Positions 50,996-62,170 of a DNA stretch of 64,000 nucleotides are shown piece by piece (positions within the stretch are counted from its first letter, which is position 1; each line of letters starts with the position of its first letter). This stretch comes from Gymnothorax reevesii (lineage: Eukaryota > Chordata > Actinopteri > Anguilliformes > Muraenidae). A program made the translations under genes and the position numbers. The notes below the pieces were generated by a model. The model ran no database searches. It was not told the DNA's origin and saw only the letters and a program-made list of their open reading frames with translations. Where the stretch lies: assembly GCA_029721435.1 (NCBI GenBank), contig CM056574.1, positions 4,291,001-4,355,000 of the forward strand, read 5' to 3'.

Positions 50996-52055
50996 TCAAG
51001 TCAAGTTTATTTATAAAGCACATTTAAAACAACAGAAGTTGAACCAAAGTGCTGTACAGTGACAATTGGAAAAAAAAAAAATAATAAAATGGAAACTAAA
51101 CTAAAACAATTATAAAAAAAATCAATAAAACTGAAACAAAGTCATCAACATAGAAGAATATACATATGAAACGGAATGAAGCAGATAAATTAATAAATAA
51201 AGATAAAAGTGCACACAATTAATAGGTACAGTCAAAAGACAAGCATAAAACAGCAGCAGGAAAATGGCACAATAAAAAAAAAAAAACTTGACATGACAAA
51301 GGCAGATGAACAAGCGGATTAAAAAGAAAGAGAATAGAAATTGGTTTTCAGACGTGATTTAAATATGGCAAGAAAAGGTGAAGACCAGATTTTTAGAGAT
51401 AGTTTATTCCACAGTTGAGGAGCCGCGGTCACCTTTGGTTTTCAAGTTTGACCGCGGAACTGACAAGAGCAGTTTATTGGATGATCTTACGGACCGTGCA
51501 GTGGAGTAGGGCGAGACAAGATCTGATATATACCCAGGTGCCAAGCCATGGAGAGCTTTAAAAACAAATAATAAAACTTCAAAATCAACTCAAAATTTAA
51601 CTGGTAGCCAGTGCAGGGCAGACAAGACAGGGGAGATGTGGTCCCTCTTTCTTGACCCATTTAAGAGCCGAGCTGCAGCGTTCTGAACTTACTGAAGTCG
51701 GGAGAGGCAGGGCTGCGAGACACCCAAGTACAGAGAATCCAACCGACATGTAATAAAAGCAGGGATAACAGTCTCCAGGTCTGCTTGGGAGTGCAGAGGT
51801 TTTAATATAGAAATAGGTCGGAGTTGAAAAAAGCTGCTCTTTACCACTGCACTAATTTGGCTCTCAAAATTGAGTGAAGAATCAAAGAAGACACCGAGAT
51901 TTTTTTATTACAGAGTGTGTGTTGACAGAGAGGACCAAGTTTTCCTTTAGTGATTTCAGACAAGCCAGGGGGCCCAAAAATAATAACTTGTTTTTCCCTC
52001 ATTTGATTGAAGAAAATTGTTGTTCATCCACGTTTTGACAACATTTAAACAATTG
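50996..52055 (-). mobile_element. L2-type LINE 3' fragment
   Basis: Reverse strand shows the RT C-terminus in broken frames: VVKTWMNNNFLQSNEGKT, a VVKSSFFQLRPISILKP block, SRLQ then VQNAAARLLNGSRKRDHI, SALHWLPVKF and KALHGLAPGYISDLVSPY, then LLLSVPRSNLKTKGDR. It ends in a 3' tail whose plus-strand form is TCAAGTCAAGTTTATTTATA, the usual terminal repeat of fish L2-like LINEs. It abuts the L1-type fragment at 50995. Confidence 0.75.
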
Positions 52056-53078
52056 ACTATGGGCTGCAAGAAGGAGGTAAATCTTTCACCATTGGTCAAC
52101 TCCAAACAGGAAGTCAGCCATTTTGGTTTTAATGTGTCATTTTGGCCCCATTTCCACACATTGTATTTTAACAAACTCCTCCTTGCAATTCCGTCCAATC
52201 AACCAAATATTTATTTCAGATCATCAAGGCACCATGATGATCAAAAGTTGTGCTCTGCATGTCTGTCGCTAAATGGGCGTGGCTGCCACAGTGTCCCCAT
52301 TTCAGATGCCTCGCCAAACACATTCGAGCAGCTCTCTCTCCCTCATACTTCATCCAAATGAACGCCCCACCCTGAACGCCTCGATGTGCTGCTAAGAAAT
52401 CTAGCTCATGGTGCCCCCTTGTGGAAACAGGAAATGCCACATTTTACGTTGACATTGGCCGATTTGCTCAAAACTTCATATGTGTGCTTCGGGTCTGCCC
52501 CTGAATGCGCCTGTCCACATTTGATTACGCTCTGATCGCCTCCTGGTGGATGAAGTATCAACTTGTCATAACTCCTTCAGCTTTGTCCGATTCGCTCCAC
52601 ACTTTCTCTCATGTACGGGCCTGCACTTGACCTGTCCAATGGTCATGAGTGCACAGCTGCACCCGTCAGGATCTCACCACAACCCCAACGTGCGCAAGGG
52701 GGAAAGGGCCCGTTCAACGCTGCTTGCAGTTTTAATTAAGTCTTCTCAACGAAGTTGAGAGAGACCTATTGTTCTTATTCAGACTATTACTATTAATATT
52801 TTGCACGATTTTGTGTCTCTTCTACAGGTTTCGCATTTTGACCGATTGTCGCGAAACTTGGTGAGCAGGTGCATAACAATGGGAAAAGGTTCCAATAAGC
52901 TTTTGGGCCAGGTCAGCCCAGGCCTTTTCGAGCAGGAGGCTCGAAAAGGTCCGAAATTTAACATGGGAAAAATTTTGAAAATGGTCCTCGAGCGATGCAA
53001 TTTTTTTTAAAGATGCGTCAAGAAATTCTGAACAAAAAAGTAAATAGCGATGAAGACGTAGGTCACATGGTTTTGCTG
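52056..53078. repeat. Dispersed-repeat-like stretch, unclassified
   Basis: Contains phrases common in fish repeats (GGGCCCGTTCAACGCTGCTT, AAGTTGAGAGAGACCTATTG, TTCGCATTTTGACCGATTG). No coding domain recognised. It leads directly into the 670-bp tandem duplication. Confidence 0.45.
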
Positions 53079-54072
53079 CCATCTTGGAGTTTTCGCATTT
53101 TCCCCTCCTGAAGACCCTTCCATTTTCAAAAATCTACTCTGTAAAAACTGCTCATTGAAAAATTCTGAAAATGACATTTCTGAACCTAGACACTCTTCTA
53201 AGCAAACTATCTCGAGCAAATTTTGAAAATGAATTTTACTTTTTAAACTAGAAGCTTTTGAATTTCAGTATGTATAAAAGATCTTTGAGTTTCGATAAAA
53301 GGTCTTTCACTTTCGCTCTGGCGTTAAAAAAATATGTCCTTCCACTTCCATTGAAATAAATGTGGGAAGTTGGAGATGAAACCCTTTCTTTCTGTTCTCA
53401 ATAAGATTACTGCCATTGGATGTTGACCGTTGTTATGGCCCCAATTTGTTATTACATTTATAACACAACAGCAACAGCAAGGGATGACAAACACAGTTTT
53501 AACAACTAAAACACATTTAATTTTTAACAAAGACAAAGACTAATAACAACCTACAACTAAAGACCAAGATTGATAAATAAGAAAAAAAACAGAAATAATT
53601 ACAGTCCCTTCTTGGTGGGGTGGCTTGGTGATGTCCTGGATGAAGAAAATGCTCAAACACAGGCAAAGAAATCCACAAAAGAAACTACACAGGTCTTGAA
53701 CAGAAATGACAGGTCTGGTCACACGTATCCTTCTTCTTGCAATTTCTCCTACTACTTTACTGTCTCGATTCTTTTCCTTATATACTCTTTTGCAGACCCC
53801 ACCCACATTTAGACCTCTTTTTTTTAACTTTCTGAGACTTGCCCCAGACATGTCCAGGACATGTCTAAACATGACTCCCAATCTGAGCTTAACAAAAAAA
53901 GGTAAATACTGCCATCTAGTGGCCTATATTCACATTACACCTCCATTCCAAAAGGGAAAAATTTTGACTCATAAAGGCAAAATTTTTCTTTTCAATACAA
54001 AATGGTTAAGTGAACACTTGTCTATATATACATATCATACAATATTCAAACACATGATATATATATACACAT

Positions 54073-54450
54073 TCAAACACGGGATAAGCAATCAGCAATT
54101 ACATTGTCTGTACCCTTCACATGCTTAATTTCCAAGTCAAACTCCTGTAAAATCAAACTCCAATTCAACAATCTCCGATTCTTGTTTTTCATCTTACTCA
54201 AAAACATTAACGGATTGTGGTCAGTGTACACAATCATTGGCTTTTCCCCTGTACAAACATAAACCTCAAAGTGTTGTAAAGAAAGGACGAGAGCCAACAG
54301 TTCCTTCTCTATTGTGGAATAGTTTGTTTGGTGGCGATTGAACTTCCTGGAGAAGTATGCCACGGGATGCTCAATGTCATCAGAGTCACTTCTCTGTAGG
54401 AGCACAGATCCACAAGCTTGGTCGCTAGCATCGACCGCGATGGAGAACAT
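54073..54450 (-). pseudogene. pol: RNase H remnant of copy 2
   Basis: FSIAVDASDQACGS through YSTIEKELLAL and YTDHNPLMFL to the natural stop. The methionine at its start is created by the deletion junction (GTACAT|GTTCTCC), so it is not a real start. The upstream protease part enters in another frame. Confidence 0.9.
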
Positions 54451-55702
54451 GTACAGGGGGAACTACTTTGCCCCCAGCCAGGTCATTGCCTAGCAACAGA
54501 GAAACACCCTTTATAGGTAGACTTGACATAAGTCCCACCTTTACCTGTCCTGTAACTAAATCTGACTTCAAGAATATAGAGCGCAGGGGTACAGATACAG
54601 TCCTCCCTTCAATACCTTGTACAAGTATGAAATCCCCTGAAGCGGTCTCATCACGTAACTCCAAGGAGTCCATCAACAAAAGTGACTGAGAAGCTCCGGT
54701 ATCCCTTAGGATATATATGGGGACAGGAGTAGTATGCTCATTCAGAGCCACAAATCCCTCTGACACAAATGGAAGAAATTCCTCCCTCACAAAGTCAGCT
54801 GTATTAGGCTTTTTAGCCCCACAAGAAGCAGGCAATTTAGCAGATTGGTTATCCACTACAGGGGTTTCTAACCTTGTTTTCACAAAGGCATTTGGTTTGG
54901 TATCCTTTTCTTTTTCTTTCTTAGCTTTCAGGAACCAACAGTTAGTTGTAACATGACCAGATTTCTTGCAATAACTGCAAACTAGACCACTTTTGTCACT
55001 GTCAGCTTTCACACTTTGATCAGACCTGTTACTGGATTTCTGAGCACCATCACCAGATTTGTCTTTGTCTTTGGGTGAGGAATCTTGGGTATCACCGTAA
55101 CCCTTTTTCTGAAATTGGGACCATTTATTGTTACTGCTAGACTGAAATTTGGACTTATGAGTGAGAACATATTCATCTGCAAATTTGGCAGCTGATTGCA
55201 AGTTCAGTGCTTGCTTCTCATTAAGGTAGGTCTTAACATCATCCTTAACACAGTTCTTGAATTCTTCAACTAACACCATCTCTTTTAGTGAGTTGAAATC
55301 ATCCTTGACCTCCATAGAAGTACACCAGCGCTCAAAGCAAACCTGCTTCTCATTAGCAAATTCAACATAAGTCTGATTTTCAGATTTCTTCAGACCTCTG
55401 AATTTCTGTCGGTAAGCCTCTGGAACCAACTCATAAGCTCTCAAAATAACCTTTTTGACAACCTCATAATCAGAGGAATCATCTGCAGACAAAGCCGAAT
55501 AGGCTTGTTGAGCTTTACCCTTGAGGACAGTTTGCAACATCAGAGGCCAGTGTTCCTTTGGCCACTGGCAACTCTTTGCTACCTTTTCAAAACACTGGAA
55601 ATAGTTGTCAACATCCTTTTCTGAAAATGGAGGCACCAGTTTTACCTCCTGACTGGCACAAAATTTATTTTTAGTTTCAATTTTAATTTTTAGTTGCTCC
55701 AT
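54425..55702 (-). pseudogene. gag: Gag-protease part of copy 2
   Basis: 425 codons: capsid from KLVPPFSEKDVDNYF with the SCAN-like second half, CCHC knuckle CSYCKKSGHVTTNC, then protease ILRDTGASQ and LLGNDLAGGK, after which the deletion shifts the frame and it ends within ten codons. The start shown (MEQLKIKIE) is internal; the true start is in the N-terminal piece. Confidence 0.9.
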
Positions 55703-55824
55703 TTGGAGTCTTTCTTCTCTATCGAATTTCTCTAATTCAAAATCTCTCTGTCTCTGTCTCTCTCTTTCTGCTCTTTCCTCTTTCTCTCTCTCAAATTCTC
55801 TTTGTTTTTCCTCCCTTTATTTTT

Positions 55825-56193
55825 CTAACTCAAACTGCCTTTGTTTTTCTTTTTCTTCCCTCTCAAATTCTCTTTTTCTTTTTCCTCCCTTTCTTTTTCT
55901 CTTTCCTCCCTTTCAATCTCTAGCATTTTTAATTTAAGTTCCATTTCTATATTTGGATTTTCCACTGGAAACTGTTCCAGATCTCCTGGTGCAAACACAT
56001 ATTCATCAATGTAATATTCAACTATCTCTCTAGCCAGTCTTGCTTTTCGCATGGCTGGTTTTACCTCTGTCAGCTCCAACTGTCTGCAAATTTCTAGCAG
56101 TTCTGTCTTTTTAAAAGACTTCAAAACCCCTACGGTTGGTGATGCCAAGAAATCATCCATTGCTGTTGTCAATATATATCTAGGAAAATTCAC
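55825..56193 (-). pseudogene. gag: Gag N-terminus of copy 2
   Basis: AMDDFLASPTVGVLKSFKKT, the SAP-like segment, then an expanded Glu/Arg/Lys coiled-coil. The coiled-coil region 55700-55930 is longer and more repetitive than in copy 3 and contains a frame shift and a TAA in an AAAAATAAAGGGAGG context, also found in copy 1. Confidence 0.85.
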
Positions 56194-57010
56194 AAAAACA
56201 ATTTCACAATTTGGAATGTTAGATTTTCAATAAATTACTCACACAATGGTCTATCCCGGACCTTGAGCCCCCAATTTGTTATGGCCCCAATTTGTTATTA
56301 CATTTATAACACAACAGCAACAGCAAGGGATGACAAACACAGTTTTAACAACTAAAACACATTTAATTTTTAACAAAGACAAAGACTAATAACAACCTAC
56401 AACTAAAGACCAAGATTGATAAATAAGAAAAAAAACAGAAATAATTACAGTCCCTTCTTGGTGGGGTGGCTTGGTGATGTCCTGGATGAAGAAAATGCTC
56501 AAACACAGGCAAAGAAATCCACAAAAGAAACTACACAGGTCTTGAACAGAAATGACAGGTCTGGTCACACGTATCCTTCTTCTTGCAATTTCTCCTACTA
56601 CTTTACTGTCTCGATTCTTTTCCTTATATACTCTTTTGCAGACCCCACCCACATTTAGACCTCTTTTTTTTAACTTTCTGAGACTTGCCCCAGACATGTC
56701 CAGGACATGTCTAAACATGACTCCCAGTCTGAGCTTAACAAAAAAAGGTAAATACTGCCATCTAGTGGCCTATATTCACATTACACCGTGAACTATCAGA
56801 TTTTTAAGGCGTGTTGTGAATTTTTGAATTATCTTTGAGCCATTTGGAAGGGTTGGCCTTTCGACATAATTTGCTGATTTGCCATCATCCTCGCATTTCT
56901 TTCACCACGACAAAATCTGCAAAATCCTCAGACTTCAAAATTCCGCTGTATTACTCCATTCCTGCGATCCAATGTCCTGTTCTGTCCCTCTCTTTGTATG
57001 ACTGGGTCTC

Positions 57011-57081
57011 TACGCCGCGATATAGTGAGTGAGTTTGGGCTTAACGCCGCTTTCAACAATATTTCAGTTATATCGCGGCGT
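57011..57081. repeat. Hairpin element resembling an invertebrate SINE domain
   Basis: ACGCCGCGATATA (57012-57024) and its exact complement TATATCGCGGCGT (57069-57081) enclose 44 bases containing GTGAGTGAGTTTGG and ACGCCGC...CAACAATATTTCAG. The word order recalls a short domain that is very abundant in mollusc and other invertebrate sequences. It lies in unit 1 of the tandem duplication. Confidence 0.5.
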
Positions 57082-57575
57082 GGTGACCCATTCACCAAAA
57101 GAGAGGCATCTTGGATTTTTCGCATTTTCCGCTCCTGAAGACCCTTCCATTTTCAAAAATCTTCTCTGTAAAAACGGCTTGTAACAAAATTCTGAAAATT
57201 ACACATATGAACCTAAAGACTCTCCTAAGCAAACGATCTCGAGCAGAATTTTGAAATAAATTTTACTTTTTACACTAGAAGCTTCTGAATTTCAGTATGT
57301 ATAAAAGATTTTTCAGTTTCGATCAAAGGTCTTTCACTTTCGCTCTGGCGTGAGAAAAATAATTCCTTCCACTTCCATTGAAATAAATGTGGGAAGTTTT
57401 ATGCGACACCCTTTCTTTGTGTCGTGAATAAGATTACTGCCATTGGATGTGCAGCGTAAACTATCACATTTTTTAAAGCATGCTGTGAATTTTTGTATTT
57501 TCTTTGAGCCACTTAGCGGGGTTGTCCTTTAGATGTACTTGCTGATTTGCCACCATCCTCGCATGTTTCTAACCA

Positions 57576-58784
57576 GTGGCGTCTCTGCATTTGGGGCCAG
57601 TGGGGCCAGGCCCCACCAGATGTCGCTGTGGAGCAATATGCTGCCTTGAAGTAATTGTAACAGAATCTGTCTTTGTAGCTAATGTAATTATATAACGATT
57701 GATTCTCATACAAAGACAATTCTGTTTTATATATTTGTGTGTGTATATATATAGTCAAAAGTATTTGTCAGAATGCTGACAGGCTTAGTAAGCCTATTCC
57801 TCTAAAAGCACCTGAAAATGGGGCCGGCCCTCTGGTGCTTCTTTAAGCAATTAACCGCTGAAATTTCAGTGCGCATGTCCAACACGTTCTCAATAGATTG
57901 CTGTGGGGCACAATCACGACGGCCCCGCGCTGAGACCATCCAATTAAAATATTGGGATGACTTACCGTCAGTATGTAATGTGCAGTAGTTCAACCACAGC
58001 TAGCTGGATTGGCTATTTTTGTTAGTTACCAACTTACTAAGACAAAATAATGAACAAAGTAGACTTTTTAATCAAAGTAAAATTTAGCACTTTGCCAATT
58101 GAGCAAAATTAGAAATAAAACGTTTAGGACCTCACCATCCAGCAGATTTTAACATCATCCAAGCTGGAAAGGGAAAAACCTGCTCCTTCAACCCCGAGTG
58201 CAGTTTTTGCAGTTTTTTTCCAGCTGATGCCAGAAGTGGACATTCTATAACACACTGCAAAAACGAAACATTCATGCAGATACGGTCAACCGCGCCATGG
58301 GGAGCGTCAGAGAAGGCGTGGGCTGACTTAGAAAGTGGATGACATTGCACAAGTGAGAGAGACGGCTCCAACTTCAGGCAACTCCTCAAAAACATGGACT
58401 GGAGTGAACTCGTCCATACTCTAAACAGTGTTTGAACTCAGCTTGCTTGTGAATATTCAATAACCGATACGAGAATCCCATCTAATGGTAGAAACGTGTC
58501 ACTGTGCACATACATTTGCAGCTCCATGTCCGCTGTCGGACACATCTGTTCTTAAATACCCCGCCGAGTACCGTTGTTCTTCTCAAACACGCCAAATCCA
58601 GGTGAGCCTTAAATGATGAATTACATTCATATTTTAATTTGTAACGAGTAAAAAAGTGGCCAGTGTCAAAGTTACGAAGTGAAAGTATAGTTTTTCTCTT
58701 TTAAATGTAGTAGAGTAAAAGTCCAGGTTGAAAGAAAAAACCCAAATATAAATCCTCAAACTATTTAAGTAGGCGACTAATGAA
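57576..58784. other. Unassigned stretch
   Basis: CAGTGGCGTCTCTGC at 57577 resembles a hAT terminus, but no matching right end was found. No coding frame with a recognised domain. Confidence 0.4.
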
Positions 58785-59018
58785 GTGCATGTACTTCGTT
58801 GTACCACACCGACACCTGTACCTGTGAACCAGGCCCATTTCTGTCCGACAACGATTACTGAGATTGCTGCCCTGGTTTTCGATTCTATTTTTGCCCAACT
58901 CGATTTTGATTTTTGGAGTGTGGACTTTGCACCGTTGCCTTCTGCCCCGCTTTATTAATAAAACAAGTTCTACTGCATAGCTTGGTTCTGGCAACTGGTT
59001 CCTGATCGCACCCTCACA
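58785..59018 (+). repeat. LTR fragment, chromovirus E family
   Basis: Matches the last part of the chromovirus E LTR in sense orientation: ACGATTACTGAGATTGCTGC, TTTTTGGAGTGTGGACTTTG-like, then GGTTCCTGATCGCACCCTCACA against GGTTCCTGATCGCTACCTCACA. The 5' part is missing. Confidence 0.7.
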
Positions 59019-59569
59019 GTAAGAGTCATTGGCGTCGAAAATTGTGCATCGTGAACATTCTATATGTAAAACATATGTTTTAATTTATTTAACAGTACAT
59101 TAACCTGATTATTGCAGTCTATTGGTAAACTGGATTCAAGCAGAGCCATGCTGGATTTACTGGTCATGTTACATTGGCGTAGTGTAGTGCTGCACGATTT
59201 GATAAAAATTTGCGATTGCAATTATAGTCGACCATATTTCAATTTATGATTGCGATATGATTAAAAAAAAAGAAAAAAAAAAAAAGACATCTTGAGCCTA
59301 CTTACTTTATCAAGGAGAGTGCAGTGAAAAATGATGATTTTTTTGGGTATTTTTCACAAACCCAAAAAAAAACAAATATTAAGGTGCATAAAAATACAAA
59401 ACAAAGTTTATAGCACTGTTTTCAAAATAACATTTTCCAAAAAAGAGGTTTTTCCTTTTTTGAAAATCAGGGTATTTTCTGCAAAGTGCAAATGCAGTGG
59501 CACTATTGAAAACTTAGATGCCTTTCAGCTGGCATTTTTGGAAACCTATTAAGTACTACTTAATACAAC
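59019..59569. other. Unassigned AT-rich stretch
   Basis: A-rich runs (59255-59290) and no gene seen. Confidence 0.45.
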
Positions 59570-59735
59570 AAGAGCCATCAGGAGATGGCATAATCCCCCC
59601 TGGTGGACAGACAGACGGACACGCAGACGGACAACTTGTAAAAGGCACATCTACACTGAATGATTGACGTGTATCAAGTTTGGTGAAGCTAGCATATAGT
59701 TTCGAAGATATGGCCCGTTCAAACTCATGTTTAAG

Positions 59736-59774
<39 letters not shown>

Positions 59775-59790
59775 GGACAGAGCGATGGCT
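59570..59790. repeat. GGAC/GACA-tailed repeat
   Basis: AATCCCCCCTGGTGGACAG, then ATCAAGTTTGGTGAAGCT as in the satellites at 1-260 and 6025-6660, then an (ACAG)n run at 59735-59770. Confidence 0.65.
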
Positions 59791-59905
59791 ATCAAAAAGC
59801 AAAAAGTTTTTACAGAACCCTTAAAAAAGCAAAGTACAAAAGCAGTAGCTCAATTGGGCATTAGCAGATTTCAGTTGTCTCTTCGGCTTTACTTTGCTTG
59901 GTTTT

Positions 59906-61650
59906 CATCACATGCAGTCCTTATGCTTCTCTCTGTGCTGCCCCATCACACGCAGTCCTTATGCTTCTCTCTGTGCTGTCCCATCACACGCAGTCCTCAT
60001 GCTTCTCTCTGTGCTGTCCCATCACACGCAGTCCTTATGCTTCTCTCTGCTGTCCCATCACACGCAGTCCTCATGCTTCTCTCTGTGCTGTCCCATCACA
60101 CGCAGTCCTTATGCTTCTCTCTGTGCTGTCCCATCACACGCAGTCCTTATGCTTCTCTCTGTGCTGCCCCATCACACACAGTCCTTACGCTTCTCTCTGT
60201 GCTGCCCCATCACACGCAGTCCTTATGCTTCTCTCTGTGCTGCCCCATCACACACAGTCCTTATGCTTCTCTCTGTGCTGTCCCATCACACACAGTCCTT
60301 ACGCTTCTCTCTGTGCTGCCCCATCACACGCAGTCCTCATGCTTCTCTCTGTGCTGTCCCATCACACGCAGTCCTTATGCTTCTCTCTGTGCTGCCCCAT
60401 CACACGCAGTCCTTATGCTTCTCTCTGTGCTGCCCCATCACACGCAGTCCTTATGCTTCTCTCTGTGCTGTCCCATCACACGCAGTCCTTATGCTTCTCT
60501 CTGTGCTGTCCCATCACACGCAGTCCTTACGCTTCTCTCTGTGCTGCCCCATCACACGCAGTCCTTATGCTTCTCTCTGTGCTGCCCCATCACACGCAGT
60601 CCTTATGCTTCTCTCTGTGCTGCCCCATCACATGCAGTCCTTATGCTTCTCTCTGTGCTGTCCCATCACACGCAGTCCTTATGCTTCTCTCTGCTGTCCC
60701 ATCACACGCAGTCCTTATGCTTCTCTCTGTGCTGCCCCATCACACACAGTCCTTACGCTTCTCTCTGTGCTGCCCCATCACACGCAGTCCTTATGCTTCT
60801 CTCTGTGCTGTCCCATCACATGCAGTCCTTATGCTTCTCTCTGTGCTGCCCCATCACACGCATCCTTATGCATCTCTCTGTGCCGTCCCATCACACGCAG
60901 TCCTTATGCTTCTCTCTGTGCCGTCCCATCACACGCAGTCCTTATGCTTCTCTCTGTGCCGTCCCATCACACGCAGTCCTTATGCTTCTCTCTGTGCCGC
61001 CCCATCACACGCAGTCCTTATGCTTCTCTCTGTGCCGCCCCATCACACGCAGTCCTTATGCTTCTCTCTGTGCCGCCCCATCACACGCAGTCCTTATGCT
61101 TCTCTCTGTGCCGTCCCATCACACGCAGTCCTTATGCTTCTCTCTGTGCTGCCCCATCACACGCAGTCCTTATGCTTCTCTCTGTGCTGCCCCATCACAC
61201 GCAGTCCTTATGCTTCTCTCTGTGCTGTCCCATCACACGCAGTCCTTATGCTTCTCTCTGTGCTGCCCCATCACACGCAGTCCTTATGCTTCTCTCTGTG
61301 CTGCCCCATCACACGCAGTCCTTATGCTTCTCTCTGTGCTGTCCCATCACACGCAGTCCTTATGCTTCTCTCTGTGCTGTCCCATCACACGCAGTCCTTA
61401 TGCTTCTCTCTGTGCTGCCCCATCACACGCAGTCCTTATGCTTCTCTCTGTGCTGCCCCATCACACGCAGTCCTTATGCTTCTCTCTGTGCTGCCCCATC
61501 ACACGCAGTCCTTATGCTTCTCTCTGTGCTGCCCCATCACACACAGTCCTTATGCTTCTCTCTGTGCTGCCCCATCACATGCAGTCCTTATGCTTCTCTC
61601 TGTGCTGCCCCATCACATACAGTCCTTATGCTTCTCTCTCTGCTGTCCCA
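59906..61650. repeat. 38-bp minisatellite, about 46 copies
   Basis: Unit reads TCCTTATGCTTCTCTCTGTG followed by CTGCCCCATCACACGCAG (38 bases). Main variation is C/T in CTGCCCC/CTGTCCC and CACACG/CACACA. Two units lack two bases (60050, 60690) and one lacks a base (60862). Because 38 is not a multiple of three and the unit has no stop triplet on the plus strand, all three forward frames stay open across the array; the long apparent proteins are artefacts. Confidence 0.95.
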
Positions 61651-61899
61651 AGTGTTGATACAGATTGGTAGTGTTGCCTCGGGATGTGGAGATTTTAACT
61701 TTGCAAGTTTTACACAGCACGTCTTATTTTGTTCAACGTCGCTGTACCTAAAATCAAAGTATCGCCATATGCCGAGATACCAGGTCTCACGCAACAAAGG
61801 TCTCACGATACCAAAGTCTTGCCCATTTTTTTTTTTTTTTTGCTTATTCACGCTTATGAGAATCTCACACGGAGTTAAAATCCTTGTGCATTGAAGTTT

Positions 61900-62170
61900 C
61901 CGTTTCACTTGCATAAAGGTGACATCATTTTAATTGTTTACATGAAATAAGAACATTTGAAACGTCTTTATGCAATTCCATTGCTTTCAATCCCTCAGTA
62001 AAGACAAGCATGAGAGTCAATCGATTTCCGTGTCACTAGTGGGGAAATCCACCGTAATGCTGGTGAAACTGATTAACATAATGCACAATGACTTAAATTC
62101 CGCAAGTGAATTTCTTCAGTGCGCGTTGGTAGAATAATTGCTGACTAAAACACAGGAATGTGATGCCACT
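61900..62170. repeat. Inverted relative of the hAT-like MITE core
   Basis: The complement of about 61920-62150 matches the loop of the MITE at 7015-7200: AGCAATTATTCTACCAACGC, TGGAATTTAAGT.ATTGTGCAT-like, CAATGGAATTGCAT and CGTTTCAAAT. The terminal arms are not present here. Confidence 0.6.

Larger units (their letters stand above)
53431..56785 (-). mobile_element. Gmr1-like retrotransposon, copy 2 (young, internally deleted)
   Basis: Reverse strand, two 509-bp LTRs (53431-53939 and 56277-56785) that differ, by my reading, at one base (A/G near 53881/56727). CCGT at 53427-53430 and 56786-56789 is a perfect target duplication. Against copy 3 about 2.7 kb are missing (copy 3 positions 43370-46068), joining the protease region directly to RNase H and removing integrase and RT. 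The non-coding 3' tail and purine tract (53940-54070) are intact. Such an element could only move with help from another copy. Confidence 0.95.
53079..57575. repeat. Tandem duplication, about 670 bp unit, holding copy 2
   Basis: Unit 1 is 53079-53430 plus 56786-57107, interrupted by Gmr1-like copy 2. Unit 2 is 57108-57575. Both start CATCTTGGA.TTTTCGCATTTTC and share CTCCTGAAGACCCTTCCA, CTTTCACTTTCGCTCTGGCG, ATAAGATTACTGCCATTGGA and GCTGATTTGCCA.CATCCTCG. Divergence between units is visible but modest. Confidence 0.75.

Noticed and set aside
59906..61650. CRISPR-like array
   Set aside because: Units are contiguous with no unique spacers, the host is a eukaryote, and no cas genes are present.
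59680..61894. Three overlapping plus-strand open frames of 586-666 codons
   Set aside because: They are created by the 38-bp minisatellite, which has no forward stop and shifts frame every unit. Composition is purely repetitive and there is no start context or domain.
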